Source: Desulfurobacterium indicum (GTDB lineage: Bacteria > Aquificota > Aquificia > Desulfurobacteriales > Desulfurobacteriaceae). From it: DNA of 42,179 nucleotides. Every line of letters begins with the position of its first letter. The first letter of the stretch is position 1. The stretch is from positions 1 through 42,179 of the forward strand of contig NZ_MOEN01000014.1 in the NCBI RefSeq assembly GCF_001968985.1. The letters run 5' to 3'. Of the stretch, positions 11,412 to 19,274 are shown in pieces. A program made the translations under genes and the position numbers. Below the pieces are notes generated by a model. That model was not told the origin of the DNA, searched no databases, and worked only from the letters and a program-made list of their open reading frames with translations.

Positions 11412-11440
11412 TTGACTTTTGGAGAAATTAATGTTAAATT
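11412..11440 (+). promoter_or_regulatory. Putative sigma70-type promoter for the second EAL gene
   Basis: TTGACT (11412-11417), 17-bp spacer, TAAATT (11435-11440), located 55 bp before the chosen start codon in the 138-bp gap between the two paralogs. Seen by eye only. Confidence 0.4.
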
Positions 11441-11494
11441 TAGTTGTAAATTTGTTCAACCAATATTCGCTTTTTGAAAAGTGGGGGAAAGTTT

Positions 11495-13222
11495 ATGAAA
11501 CTTCTCAGGGAGCTTTTTCAGGTATATAACTTCAGACCAGAAGATTTTAAAGAAATTCAAGAACTTAAAAAATTTTTTAATTCTGAACAAATAGCAAAAA
11601 TAGGGAAAGAATTAAAAGCAGAAGTAATCGATAAATTTCCAGAATATAAAAACCTTCTAAAAAATAGGGGTGTCAACAATGAACTTTTCGCAGAAACAAT
11701 TAGTGATTTTTTTAATTCAATTTTTGAAGCAGAATCACTAACTGTAACAACCTCTACAATAATAAAAACACACAAAAACTGGAACATCAAAAGCCTTGAT
11801 TTTATAGAAGTTTACTTTTCGTTTTCAGAAAAAATTCTCAGTATTCTCTATGATATATCCTCAAAACATCCAGAACTTATAAAAAATATTAGAAAATTAA
11901 CAAGGCTACTTTTCATAATAGCCGTTTACTTTTTACGTTCCTCCTGTAAAACAAACGCAGAACAAACAATTACAGCAGCTGATCCTATGACAGGACTACC
12001 TTCAAGATATAATATTCAAAAAATATTTCCTGAATGTGTAAACAAAGACTCTCTATTCGCTGTTGTTTTTGACATAAGAGGATTTGCAAACATAAACACA
12101 TACTTTGGCTACGAGGTAGGAGATAGTGTAATAATTTATTTCGCTACATTTTTGAAAGAAACTTTTTTAGAGGAGTTCTGTAAAGGCTATCCTAACATTT
12201 TCAGACTTCAAGGGGACCAATTTTTCGTACTCATCAAAGGTACCCAGGAAAAAGTCGAAGAAAAAGTTAAACGTTTTTTAGAAAAAATAAAAGGAAAACC
12301 TATAAAAATCCCTCTCGAGGGAGACAGACATACCCTTGACATAATACTAATATCCGTAGGAACAAATGTAAATGTGTGCCAAGACATATCAAACCTGCTG
12401 TGGATACTGGAAAATTCTCTCAGAGAGTTTAAAAAAACACAAAAAGACGGATTCTTTTTCATTGATGAAACGATTAAAGAAAGATGCCAGAGAAGAAAAG
12501 AAAACGTAGCTCTCGTAATAAAAGCAATAAAAGAAAATAGAGTAACCTTTGCTTTTCAAAAGATTATAGACTTATACTCAGGAGATATTTTTGCGTATGA
12601 GGTCCTCGCAAGAATAAAAACAAAAGACGGAAAGCTCATACCTGCAGGTGTTTTTATAGATGACATCAGCTTTTACTCCCTTGACGGAGACCTTGACAAA
12701 ATAGTTATAGAAGAAGCTATAAAGTACAAGGCAAAAACAGGAATGAAAGAAAGGCTTTCAATAAACATTTCAAATGCTCTACTTGAAGGAAATGTAGATC
12801 TCCTTGAAAGAGTAACAAGAGAAAATGGAGTTCCTCCCAAAGAAATAATAATAGAACTTATGGAAAGACAAAACTTAACTCTAATTTCTCACCTTAAAGA
12901 AAAAATAGCTTACTTGAAAAAACTTGGATTCAAGATATTTATAGATGATTTTGGAGTTGATTATGCAAATTTCCATCTTATAGAAACCCTGGCAATAGAC
13001 GGAATAAAAATTGATGGAAGATTTGTAAGAAACATCGATAAAAAAATCCTTGACAGAGAATTTGTTGAATTTGTATTATCCGTCGCGCGCCAGCTCAAAG
13101 TGGCCGTTGTGGCAGAATACATAGAAAACCAACAAATACTCAAAATAATAAAAGACCTGGCGAAAGATTTTAACGTTCTCGGACAAGGATACTTATTTGG
13201 CAAACCGGAAGTTAAAGAATAA
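11495..13222 (+). CDS. EAL-domain protein with degenerate GGDEF and globin-sensor-like N-terminus (paralog 2)
   Basis: A 575-aa tandem paralog of the preceding gene, alike over its whole length. The N-terminal helical domain carries TIIKTHKNWNIKSLDFIEVY with His93, the spot where a globin-coupled sensor has its heme-ligating His. The heme assignment is inference. The GGDEF-like domain again reads RLQGDQF. The EAL half keeps YEVLAR, SINISNALLEG, ELMERQ, IDDFGVDYANF, DGIKIDG, AEYIE and GQGYLFGKP. ATG 11495 has a GGGGGAAAG site just upstream; a TTG at 11474 would add seven residues and is less likely. It probably has its own promoter. It appears to have arisen by tandem duplication, with the sensor domains more diverged than the EAL halves. 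Confidence 0.8.
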   Translation: MKLLRELFQVYNFRPEDFKEIQELKKFFNSEQIAKIGKELKAEVIDKFPEYKNLLKNRGVNNELFAETISDFFNSIFEAESLTVTTSTIIKTHKNWNIKSLDFIEVYFSFSEKILSILYDISSKHPELIKNIRKLTRLLFIIAVYFLRSSCKTNAEQTITAADPMTGLPSRYNIQKIFPECVNKDSLFAVVFDIRGFANINTYFGYEVGDSVIIYFATFLKETFLEEFCKGYPNIFRLQGDQFFVLIKGTQEKVEEKVKRFLEKIKGKPIKIPLEGDRHTLDIILISVGTNVNVCQDISNLLWILENSLREFKKTQKDGFFFIDETIKERCQRRKENVALVIKAIKENRVTFAFQKIIDLYSGDIFAYEVLARIKTKDGKLIPAGVFIDDISFYSLDGDLDKIVIEEAIKYKAKTGMKERLSINISNALLEGNVDLLERVTRENGVPPKEIIIELMERQNLTLISHLKEKIAYLKKLGFKIFIDDFGVDYANFHLIETLAIDGIKIDGRFVRNIDKKILDREFVEFVLSVARQLKVAVVAEYIENQQILKIIKDLAKDFNVLGQGYLFGKPEVKE

Positions 13223-13276
13223 CTTATAAACCTGATAAATGGTAAAATTTCTGCCAGCTCTTCTGGAGGTTTTCAG

Positions 13277-13864
13277 GTGAAGCTTAGAATAGATGGTAAA
13301 GAGCATAAAATCAAAATAGAAAAAAGGAAATATAAAAACCTAAAAGAAATGTTGAGAATTGTTGAATTCAAATATCTATTCCCCGAAAGAGTCATAAAAA
13401 GTATAGAAGTAGAAGGAAAAGCAATCCATCCAGAATACCTGGGAAGTCTCAACGACGTAACAGATATTAATATCATTACAGACTCAACAGTAAACTTTCT
13501 CAAAAACCATATAGAACTTTCCATAATAGCTCTGGATTCTGTAAACGGTGCAATAGAAATGATAATAGAAACCTTTGAAGCATCAGAAGATCTTGCTAAA
13601 CTTCACATTAATTATATTGCAGATTCCGTAATGAAAACAGTAGAAATACTGGAAAAGGGAAGTGTTTTCCTGCCTATAGTTGAAGGAACTGACGAAGCTA
13701 TCCTTGAAATCGAGGAAAAAATTCTCCGTTTAAATGAAATAAAAGAAGCTGACGAAATGGTAAAATTCTTAGAAAGTGACTTTATAAAGGGTGTAGAAAG
13801 GTGGAAAACATTCTTAGTAAAAATTTTATCAACCATTAATAATTCCTCTATGGAGACTCATTAA
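13277..13864 (+). CDS. Unknown protein, first gene of the prepilin peptidase operon
   Basis: A 195-aa protein I do not recognise. GTG start with GGAGG 7 bases upstream. The first ~70 residues look like a small beta/alpha domain (MKLRIDGKEHKIKIEKRKYK...VIKSIEVEGKAIHPEYLGSL..VTDINIITDS). The rest (~75-195) is strongly helical and acidic, with heptad-like stretches such as VEILEKGSVFLPIVEG and ILEIEEKILRLNEIKEADEMVKFLE. There is no signal peptide or membrane segment, so it is probably cytoplasmic. Its stop overlaps the prepilin peptidase start by one base (TAATG), implying co-transcription and coupled translation. A role linked to type IV pilus or secretion-system assembly is a context inference only. 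Confidence 0.65.
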   Translation: MKLRIDGKEHKIKIEKRKYKNLKEMLRIVEFKYLFPERVIKSIEVEGKAIHPEYLGSLNDVTDINIITDSTVNFLKNHIELSIIALDSVNGAIEMIIETFEASEDLAKLHINYIADSVMKTVEILEKGSVFLPIVEGTDEAILEIEEKILRLNEIKEADEMVKFLESDFIKGVERWKTFLVKILSTINNSSMETH

Positions 13865-14631
13865 TGAATCTATCCTTTATAACTGCTCCTTTTGGTTTCG
13901 TTTTGGGAACCATTATTGGAAGTTTTTTAAATGTCTGTATATACAGACTTCCGAGAGAAGAATCTATCATTTTTCCGGGCTCTCACTGTCCCAAATGTAA
14001 TTCTCCGATCAAATGGTATGACAACATCCCTATAATAAGCTATCTTCTACTTAAAGGGAAATGCCGCTACTGCGGTGAGAAAATCCCCCCAATTTATCCA
14101 CTTGTTGAACTTCTATCCGGCTTACTAACGGCAGGTATATTCTTCAGGTTTGGTATTTCCTTCGATTCGTTTTATTACAGCATACTTACATGGTTTTTAA
14201 TAGTAATTTCTGCAATCGATATAAAAGAACTTATGGTTCCGGTAAAACCCTGCTACATTGTCATGGTTCTTGGCATACTTTTATCGCCGTTCACCCACTC
14301 AGTCAGTCTGATTGACTCTATCTTAGGAGCCTCTCTGGGAGCAGGAATAATCCTATTTATAATAGAAAGTTACTTCATTTTTAGAAATAAAGAAGGCATG
14401 GGATACGGTGATGCAAATATCATGGCAGTAATCGGTGCATTCCTGGGATGGAAAAAAGTGTTTTTCGTCATATTCTTCGCTTCCCTGATAGGAGCAATAG
14501 TTGGTATTATATTTATAATATCAGGTAAAGATAGTGAATCACCGTTGCCTTTCGGACCATTTTTGGCAATCGGTGGTTACCTTACAATATTTTTAGGGGA
14601 TTTACTTCTTAAGTTTTACCTGGGAGGGTAA
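13864..14631 (+). CDS. pilD: Prepilin peptidase / N-methyltransferase (type IV leader peptidase)
   Basis: A 255-aa polytopic inner-membrane aspartyl protease. It cleaves prepilin leaders and methylates the new N-terminal residue. The N-terminal methylase domain has GSFLNVCIYRLPREESI and a zinc-type four-cysteine set (CPKC...CRYC, residues ~41-75). The catalytic aspartates lie in VISAIDIKELMVP and GMGYGDANIM (GxGD). Several hydrophobic segments follow. It overlaps the upstream gene by one base and abuts the downstream gene (TAAATG), so the three genes form one operon. No pilin or pilus motor gene is in the window. Confidence 0.92.
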   Translation: MNLSFITAPFGFVLGTIIGSFLNVCIYRLPREESIIFPGSHCPKCNSPIKWYDNIPIISYLLLKGKCRYCGEKIPPIYPLVELLSGLLTAGIFFRFGISFDSFYYSILTWFLIVISAIDIKELMVPVKPCYIVMVLGILLSPFTHSVSLIDSILGASLGAGIILFIIESYFIFRNKEGMGYGDANIMAVIGAFLGWKKVFFVIFFASLIGAIVGIIFIISGKDSESPLPFGPFLAIGGYLTIFLGDLLLKFYLGG

Positions 14632-15252
14632 ATGAACGAAACATACTCTATGAACACCAACTTCCAATGCGGCACAAAAACGTTCCATGTTCAAACCGAA
14701 TTCTACAAATCCTCAGGTAAAGTAGTAACCAACATATTTTTCCAGGGAAACATAGTAAAAAGAATTGAAAAACTGCCAGAAACCGAAGATATATCACAGG
14801 AAATCAAGAAACAACATGAACATATATTACAAAAGCTCCAGGAAGCTCTTGAAAAACAAAAGAAACAGACAGAAAACTGCACCAAAAGCAATCACGTCCA
14901 AAACGAAGCAAAGAGCAAAAAAGCCGCTTCTTATAGTCAAGGTGAAAGGTTTATGAAAAAACGAAGCAAACCGGGGGAAGAAGTCATCAAAAAATTAATA
15001 ACCAGAAAACCAGGGAAAGAAGTTATCAATAAACTTATAGAAAAAAGGCCGGGAGAAGAAGCACTCAAAAGACTTATGGAAAAGAAACCCGGAAAAGGGC
15101 TGCTTGACAAACTTATGGAAAAAAGACCGGGAGAAGAAGCAGTCAAAAAACTCATGGAAAAGAAACCTGGAAAGGAACTGTTTGAAAAACTCAAAGAAGA
15201 AAAACCAGGTAAGGAATTTATAGAGCACTTTATAGATCTGCTAAAACATTAA
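14632..15252 (+). CDS. Unknown protein with seven tandem 13-residue repeats
   Basis: A 206-aa protein, third gene of the pilD operon, starting directly after the pilD stop. It has three regions. Residues ~8-48 form a small beta-rich domain (NFQCGTKTFHVQTEFYKSSG, then VVTNIFFQGNIVKRIEKL), reminiscent of uncharacterised FHVQTE-type domains. Residues 49-111 are charged and likely coiled coil. Residues 112-202 are seven perfectly phased 13-aa repeats of the form (K/R)(K/R)PG(K/E)E-x-hydrophobic-x-K-L-(M/I)-E, each probably a short amphipathic helix capped by Pro-Gly. No signal peptide or membrane segment. Strongly basic. The last 23 bp overlap the convergent HAD gene. Function unknown; binding to nucleic acid or membrane, or scaffolding, is possible. 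Confidence 0.7.
   Translation: MNETYSMNTNFQCGTKTFHVQTEFYKSSGKVVTNIFFQGNIVKRIEKLPETEDISQEIKKQHEHILQKLQEALEKQKKQTENCTKSNHVQNEAKSKKAASYSQGERFMKKRSKPGEEVIKKLITRKPGKEVINKLIEKRPGEEALKRLMEKKPGKGLLDKLMEKRPGEEAVKKLMEKKPGKELFEKLKEEKPGKEFIEHFIDLLKH
14965..15237 (+). repeat. Seven tandem 39-bp units encoding 13-aa repeats
   Basis: Units start at residues 112, 125, 138, 151, 164, 177 and 190 of the host protein: SKPGEEVIKKLIT, RKPGKEVINKLIE, KRPGEEALKRLME, KKPGKGLLDKLME, KRPGEEAVKKLME, KKPGKELFEKLKE, EKPGKEFIEHFID. Units 3/5 (KRPGEEA) and 4/6 (KKPGK) alternate, suggesting duplication of a two-unit (78-bp) block. Confidence 0.9.
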
Positions 15253-15853
15253 GCAACTTATCGGGGGAAGAGACTATAAAATCCGGAGAAAAACGAAGAA
15301 GGTTAGAAAAGGAATTAAATCCCCAGGTTACAGCTAAGCAAGTAACACAGGCTTTTTTGGCAGCCACAATATCCCTTCCTTCATCACAAACATAAACAAT
15401 ATCTCCGTAATTTTCCTTTAATTTAAGCAGAATCTTATACTTTTTTTTTAGAAATGCATTCGTCTCTACAAAAAGAATCTCCCCAGATAATCCGTTCTCT
15501 TCAAGAACAGATCTTACAAACTTCCTGGAGTTGGTGGTTAATATTCCACATTTAAACCCAGAAAATGATAACTGTTTTATAACTGCTAATAAACCATTGT
15601 GAATCTTGATTTTCCTTCTCTTTTTCTCTTTTTTTAGTAAATACCTTAAAACAAACACAAGAGGCAGAAATTTATACTCTGAAACGCCATAAGATAAAGC
15701 AAATTCATCCAGAGACAGTTCTTTCACAAGTTGTCTGTCGCTATTTGATATAGATTTTACTCTAAAAACCGGAGCAACTTTATTATAAACATCAATCGCT
15801 ATGTCAAAAGTATCTGCAAGCGTGCCGTCAAAATCAAAAACAATCGTCTTCAT
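15230..15853 (-). CDS. HAD-family phosphatase (phosphoglycolate-phosphatase-like)
   Basis: A 207-aa HAD hydrolase. Motif I is DFDGTLAD at residues 6-13 (nucleophile Asp and acid/base Asp). Motif II TTNS falls near residue 107, motif III Lys in KKKYK near 136, and motif IV is represented by VCDEGRDI near 155. The four-helix cap between motifs I and II is of the phosphoglycolate phosphatase / beta-phosphoglucomutase type. The substrate cannot be called. It is the last gene of the minus-strand operon. Its start overlaps the coaBC stop by four bases (ATGA), and its 3' end overlaps the convergent repeat-protein gene by 23 bp. Confidence 0.8.
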   Translation of the reverse strand: MKTIVFDFDGTLADTFDIAIDVYNKVAPVFRVKSISNSDRQLVKELSLDEFALSYGVSEYKFLPLVFVLRYLLKKEKKRRKIKIHNGLLAVIKQLSFSGFKCGILTTNSRKFVRSVLEENGLSGEILFVETNAFLKKKYKILLKLKENYGDIVYVCDEGRDIVAAKKACVTCLAVTWGFNSFSNLLRFSPDFIVSSPDKLLNVLADL

Positions 15854-17028
15854 AATTTTTGACTTATAAGTTTTAAAATCTCCAGAGCAACTTGCCTTTT
15901 AGAACCTTTAACCCGCTCTTCAAAATTTTCCCCGATAATCATACATTCTGTTTCATCTTCTCCAAAAACCTTCCCTTTTACATCATTGGCGACAACCATG
16001 GTAAGCCTTTTAGACTTTAGCTTTTTACGAGCATTCTCAATTAAATTTTCAGTTTCGGCAGCAAAACCGACTATACACTTTGCCAGTCTTTTAGAAGCAA
16101 CCTCAGCGAGAATATCCGGTGTCCTTTCAAGCTCTAAAACAAGTTTAGAATCGCTTTTTTTTATTTTATTCTCATTTACTCTGACCGGCCTATAATCATT
16201 TATAGCTGCTGCAGAAATATAGATATCAGCTCCCTCTATATTATCCATAACTGCTTTCCTCATATCTTCCACCGTTTCAACTTCAAAATAATTAACTCCG
16301 TAAGGTTGATTCAAGCATGTTTTTCCGGAAATCAATGTTACTAAAGCCCCTGCAGCTCTGGCAATCCTGGCTAATTCATACCCCATCTTTCCGGAAGAAG
16401 GATTAGAAATAAACCTCACGGGATCAATGTACTCTCTCGTAGGACCTGCCGTAATTACGACTTTTTTATCTTTTAAAAATTTAGGAATAAAATAATCTTC
16501 AACAGCTTCAACAATTGTTTCTATCTTAGCCAGCCTTCCTTTCCCTTTTACACCGCAGGCAAGCTCACCCTCATCAGAATCTACAATTTTATAACCTCTT
16601 TTTTTGAGAAGCTCAATATTATCAACAGTCGCAGGATTTTCATACATTTTAACGTTCATAGCAGGACAAATAATACCTTTACCTATTGCAAGAGCAGAAG
16701 CAGTAACCGGATTATCTGCTATACCGTGGGCTATCTTCGCTATCGTATTTCCGGTAGCCGGTGCAACAACAAAAAGATCAACTGAAGAAGCCAAAGACGT
16801 ATGCCTTATTTCAGGATTTTCTTTTGGAACAATTTCTTTATAAACAGAATGACCTGAAAGCGTTCGAAGCACCACTTCAGAAACAAATTCAAGACCGTTC
16901 GGCGTAACCGCAGTATAAACATCAGCTCCTTTTTTCTGCAACTCCCTCAAAATCTCTATAGCTTTGTAAGCAGCTATACTTCCCGTTATTCCCAAAAGTA
17001 TCTTTTTACCTTCAAGTGTTCTTTCCAC
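15850..17028 (-). CDS. coaBC: Bifunctional phosphopantothenoylcysteine decarboxylase / phosphopantothenate-cysteine ligase
   Basis: A 392-aa two-domain enzyme of coenzyme A synthesis. The CoaC flavoprotein domain (1-~185) has GITGSIAAYKA, IRHTSLA (catalytic His region), APATGNTIAKIAHGIADN, CPAMNVKMYENPA and the ACGVKGKGRLA loop with its Cys. The CoaB ligase domain follows: VVITAGPTREYIDPVRFISN then SSGKMGYELA, ISAAAINDYRP, KIKKS and GFAAETE. The domain order and length are standard. The start lies within the upstream ClC gene (17-bp overlap), and the HAD phosphatase follows with an ATGA overlap. Confidence 0.96.
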   Translation of the reverse strand: MERTLEGKKILLGITGSIAAYKAIEILRELQKKGADVYTAVTPNGLEFVSEVVLRTLSGHSVYKEIVPKENPEIRHTSLASSVDLFVVAPATGNTIAKIAHGIADNPVTASALAIGKGIICPAMNVKMYENPATVDNIELLKKRGYKIVDSDEGELACGVKGKGRLAKIETIVEAVEDYFIPKFLKDKKVVITAGPTREYIDPVRFISNPSSGKMGYELARIARAAGALVTLISGKTCLNQPYGVNYFEVETVEDMRKAVMDNIEGADIYISAAAINDYRPVRVNENKIKKSDSKLVLELERTPDILAEVASKRLAKCIVGFAAETENLIENARKKLKSKRLTMVVANDVKGKVFGEDETECMIIGENFEERVKGSKRQVALEILKLISQKL

Positions 17029-18352
17029 GCTTAGTAACTCCTTTTATAAGTGGTTTTATATCTATCTCCTGTCCCAGGTAAAGACTAAAGCCAAAGCTTG
17101 TTGTATAACTGGTAATAACAGCTGCCGTCATAGGAATAACAACATCCGCATGACTCATTTCTGTAATCATAACAATCGCAGCAAGAGGTGTCTTCGCACC
17201 GGCAGCAAGCGCCGCTCCCATACCAGCAAGAGAAAACATCACTATTTGGTCAGGAAATAGATGCCCAAACATGTTACCGACAGCCGCTCCTATCAAAAGA
17301 TTGGGCAAAACAAGTCCACCGGGAATACCAAAACCCAACGTCAAACTTGTAACAAGGATAACACCGATAACTATTAAAATATCAATCCAAACAGGCAGAG
17401 GCATCTGTGCAAGTTTTGAAACAATGCCCATGTGAGCTGGAGCAGCCAATATTTCCGTATCATGAGTGGCAAAGTAAAGAGCTATAAGTATAGGAAGAGA
17501 AACTATTGTTCCTATTACAGGTCTTTTCATAGGTTCAAAAAACTTTGAAACACATGAACCTGTATGAAACATAAACGTATAAAGATAAATTATGAATGAT
17601 ATTGCTAACCCCATTATCACCAGATAAGGGATACTGTCAAGCGTCCAGACAGGCTCCTGAGTAAGAGCGATAAAAGCACTTTCCCCTCTAAAAAACGTAA
17701 AAGTAAGATAACTGGTAATGGCAGCAATTATCATCGGAACAAACGGAGAATAATCAAAATCATACATATTCTCAAGCTCCATAGCAAAAATAGAGCTTCC
17801 AAGAGGGGCTTTCAACAGAGCTCCCGTAAATGCACCTCCACCTATCAAACCTAAAAGGTTTTTAAACCTCTTACTGAAACCGTAGGCTTTTCCAAGCCAC
17901 TCTCCGATAGCAACCCCTATGAAAAAAGAAGGCCCTTCTCTACCTGCTATAAAACCGCCGGACAGAACAAGCGTTGAAGAAATAAATTTCAACAAAACCA
18001 GTTTAACAGGAAGAAAGTATTTTGTCTTCAAATGAACAATCGCATAACCTATACCTGGTCCACCTACAATAGGATCAATAACCAGCGTATAACCAACAAC
18101 CAGAGCCGTAATTATCGGATACAGAAAAAAAAGGGCATCATGGATAGAAATTAACCTGTTAATTTCCGTGATTAAAACATCCATAAAAGCAGCTATTGAA
18201 CCTGTAATTATCCCAACGGTGAAAGCATAAGGAATCCAGCGCCCCAAAAAGTGAGAAATGGACAAAAGATCAAACCTCAATTTAAGGTTCACCTTGGCAC
18301 AGCCTTTCAAATACTGCCACACAAGTTTCAAAAAAGCTTTATCAAATTTCAT
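17012..18352 (-). CDS. ClC-family chloride channel/antiporter without CBS domains
   Basis: A 446-aa polytopic membrane protein. The selectivity signature GREGPSFFIGVAIGEWLG contains the gating Glu expected for ClC transporters. GGAFTGALLKAPLGSSIFAMEL is the helix F-H region and FGIPGGLVLPNLLIGAAVGNMFG is the family's GxFxP-equivalent, here GIPGG. There is no cytoplasmic CBS pair, unlike the second ClC at 20707. Chloride is a family default; fluoride or nitrate is possible. It lies in the same operon as the second ClC, downstream of htpX (12 bp gap) and overlapping coaBC. Confidence 0.85.
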   Translation of the reverse strand: MKFDKAFLKLVWQYLKGCAKVNLKLRFDLLSISHFLGRWIPYAFTVGIITGSIAAFMDVLITEINRLISIHDALFFLYPIITALVVGYTLVIDPIVGGPGIGYAIVHLKTKYFLPVKLVLLKFISSTLVLSGGFIAGREGPSFFIGVAIGEWLGKAYGFSKRFKNLLGLIGGGAFTGALLKAPLGSSIFAMELENMYDFDYSPFVPMIIAAITSYLTFTFFRGESAFIALTQEPVWTLDSIPYLVIMGLAISFIIYLYTFMFHTGSCVSKFFEPMKRPVIGTIVSLPILIALYFATHDTEILAAPAHMGIVSKLAQMPLPVWIDILIVIGVILVTSLTLGFGIPGGLVLPNLLIGAAVGNMFGHLFPDQIVMFSLAGMGAALAAGAKTPLAAIVMITEMSHADVVIPMTAAVITSYTTSFGFSLYLGQEIDIKPLIKGVTKRGKNT

Positions 18353-18364
18353 TAAAATCTCCGT

Positions 18365-19264
18365 CTAAAAATCGAAAAAATTTCTCACCCTTCCAAACAG
18401 CTTTTTCGCAATCTCAAGAAGTCTTCTTATTCTTTCTTCGGTAGGAGGATGAGTAGAAAACAGAGCAGCAAGTCCATCACCTTTAAAAGGATTTACAATA
18501 AACATATGAGAAGTCGCAGGCTTTACTTCTGCTTCTACAACTCTTGGAGGAATACCTTTAGCATAAAGCTCAAGCTTTCTTAAAGCACTGGCAAGAGCTT
18601 CGGGCTTACCGGAAATTTCCGCTCCCGTTTCATCGGCAATAAATTCCCGCGACCTTGAAATAGCTAATCTGATAAGTGTAGCTGCTATCGGAGCAACAAT
18701 AATCATTAAAATAAGACCGATCGTTTCAGCCATCCCGTCTCTATCATCATCTCTTCCAAACCCAAAAAAGAGAGACCACTTAGCCATATCTGCAATCATA
18801 ACGATAGCACTTGCCATAGTAGCAGCAACAGCAGAAATAAGTGTATCTCTGTTTTTTATATGAGCAATCTCGTGAGAAAGGACACCTTCAACTTCGTCTT
18901 TATCAAGAATTTCAAGCAACTTTGTAGTTACACAAACAACTCCGTGTTCAGGATCTCTACCGGTTGCAAAAGCATTAGGAACATCCATAGGAACAATTGC
19001 AACCTTTGGCTTAGGAATGTCAGCACTTTTGGCAAGCCTTTCAACAATCTCATGAAGCTCCGGAGCCTCTTCAGGGGACACCTCCCTGGCTCCATACATA
19101 GAAAGAACAATTTTGTCAGAAAAGAACCAGCTGGCAAAATTCATACCCATAGCTATAAAAAAGGCAAAAATCATGCCGGCAGTACCGCCTACCAATTTTC
19201 CGAAAACAAGCAAAATAGCCGAAAGTAGTGCTAAAAAGAAAACTGTCTTTACTGTATTTACCAC
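18365..19264 (-). CDS. htpX: HtpX-type membrane zinc metalloprotease
   Basis: A 299-aa M48-family protease of the cytoplasmic membrane, usually involved in quality control of membrane proteins. Two N-terminal hydrophobic segments ([33 protein letters not shown]) are followed by the zinc site HEIAH, a second hydrophobic pair, and [12 protein letters not shown] supplying the third ligand. I chose GTG 19264, which has GAGAGG six bases upstream and gives the usual VNTVKT start. A TTG at 19288 would overlap mutL and add eight residues. It lies between mutL (10-bp gap) and the first ClC gene. Confidence 0.9.
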   Translation of the reverse strand: MVNTVKTVFFLALLSAILLVFGKLVGGTAGMIFAFFIAMGMNFASWFFSDKIVLSMYGAREVSPEEAPELHEIVERLAKSADIPKPKVAIVPMDVPNAFATGRDPEHGVVCVTTKLLEILDKDEVEGVLSHEIAHIKNRDTLISAVAATMASAIVMIADMAKWSLFFGFGRDDDRDGMAETIGLILMIIVAPIAATLIRLAISRSREFIADETGAEISGKPEALASALRKLELYAKGIPPRVVEAEVKPATSHMFIVNPFKGDGLAALFSTHPPTEERIRRLLEIAKKLFGRVRNFFDF

Positions 19265-19274
19265 CTTAAACCTC

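Noticed and set aside
11431-11529. 32-codon upstream frame with GGAGAAATTAATG before the second EAL gene
   Set aside because: It resembles the start region of the first paralog, but the likely -10 box follows its ATG, so it is probably not transcribed; no protein similarity.
14965-15237. CRISPR-like or satellite repeat at the DNA level
   Set aside because: The 39-bp units are diverged at DNA level, contiguous without spacers, and phased exactly with codons of one gene.
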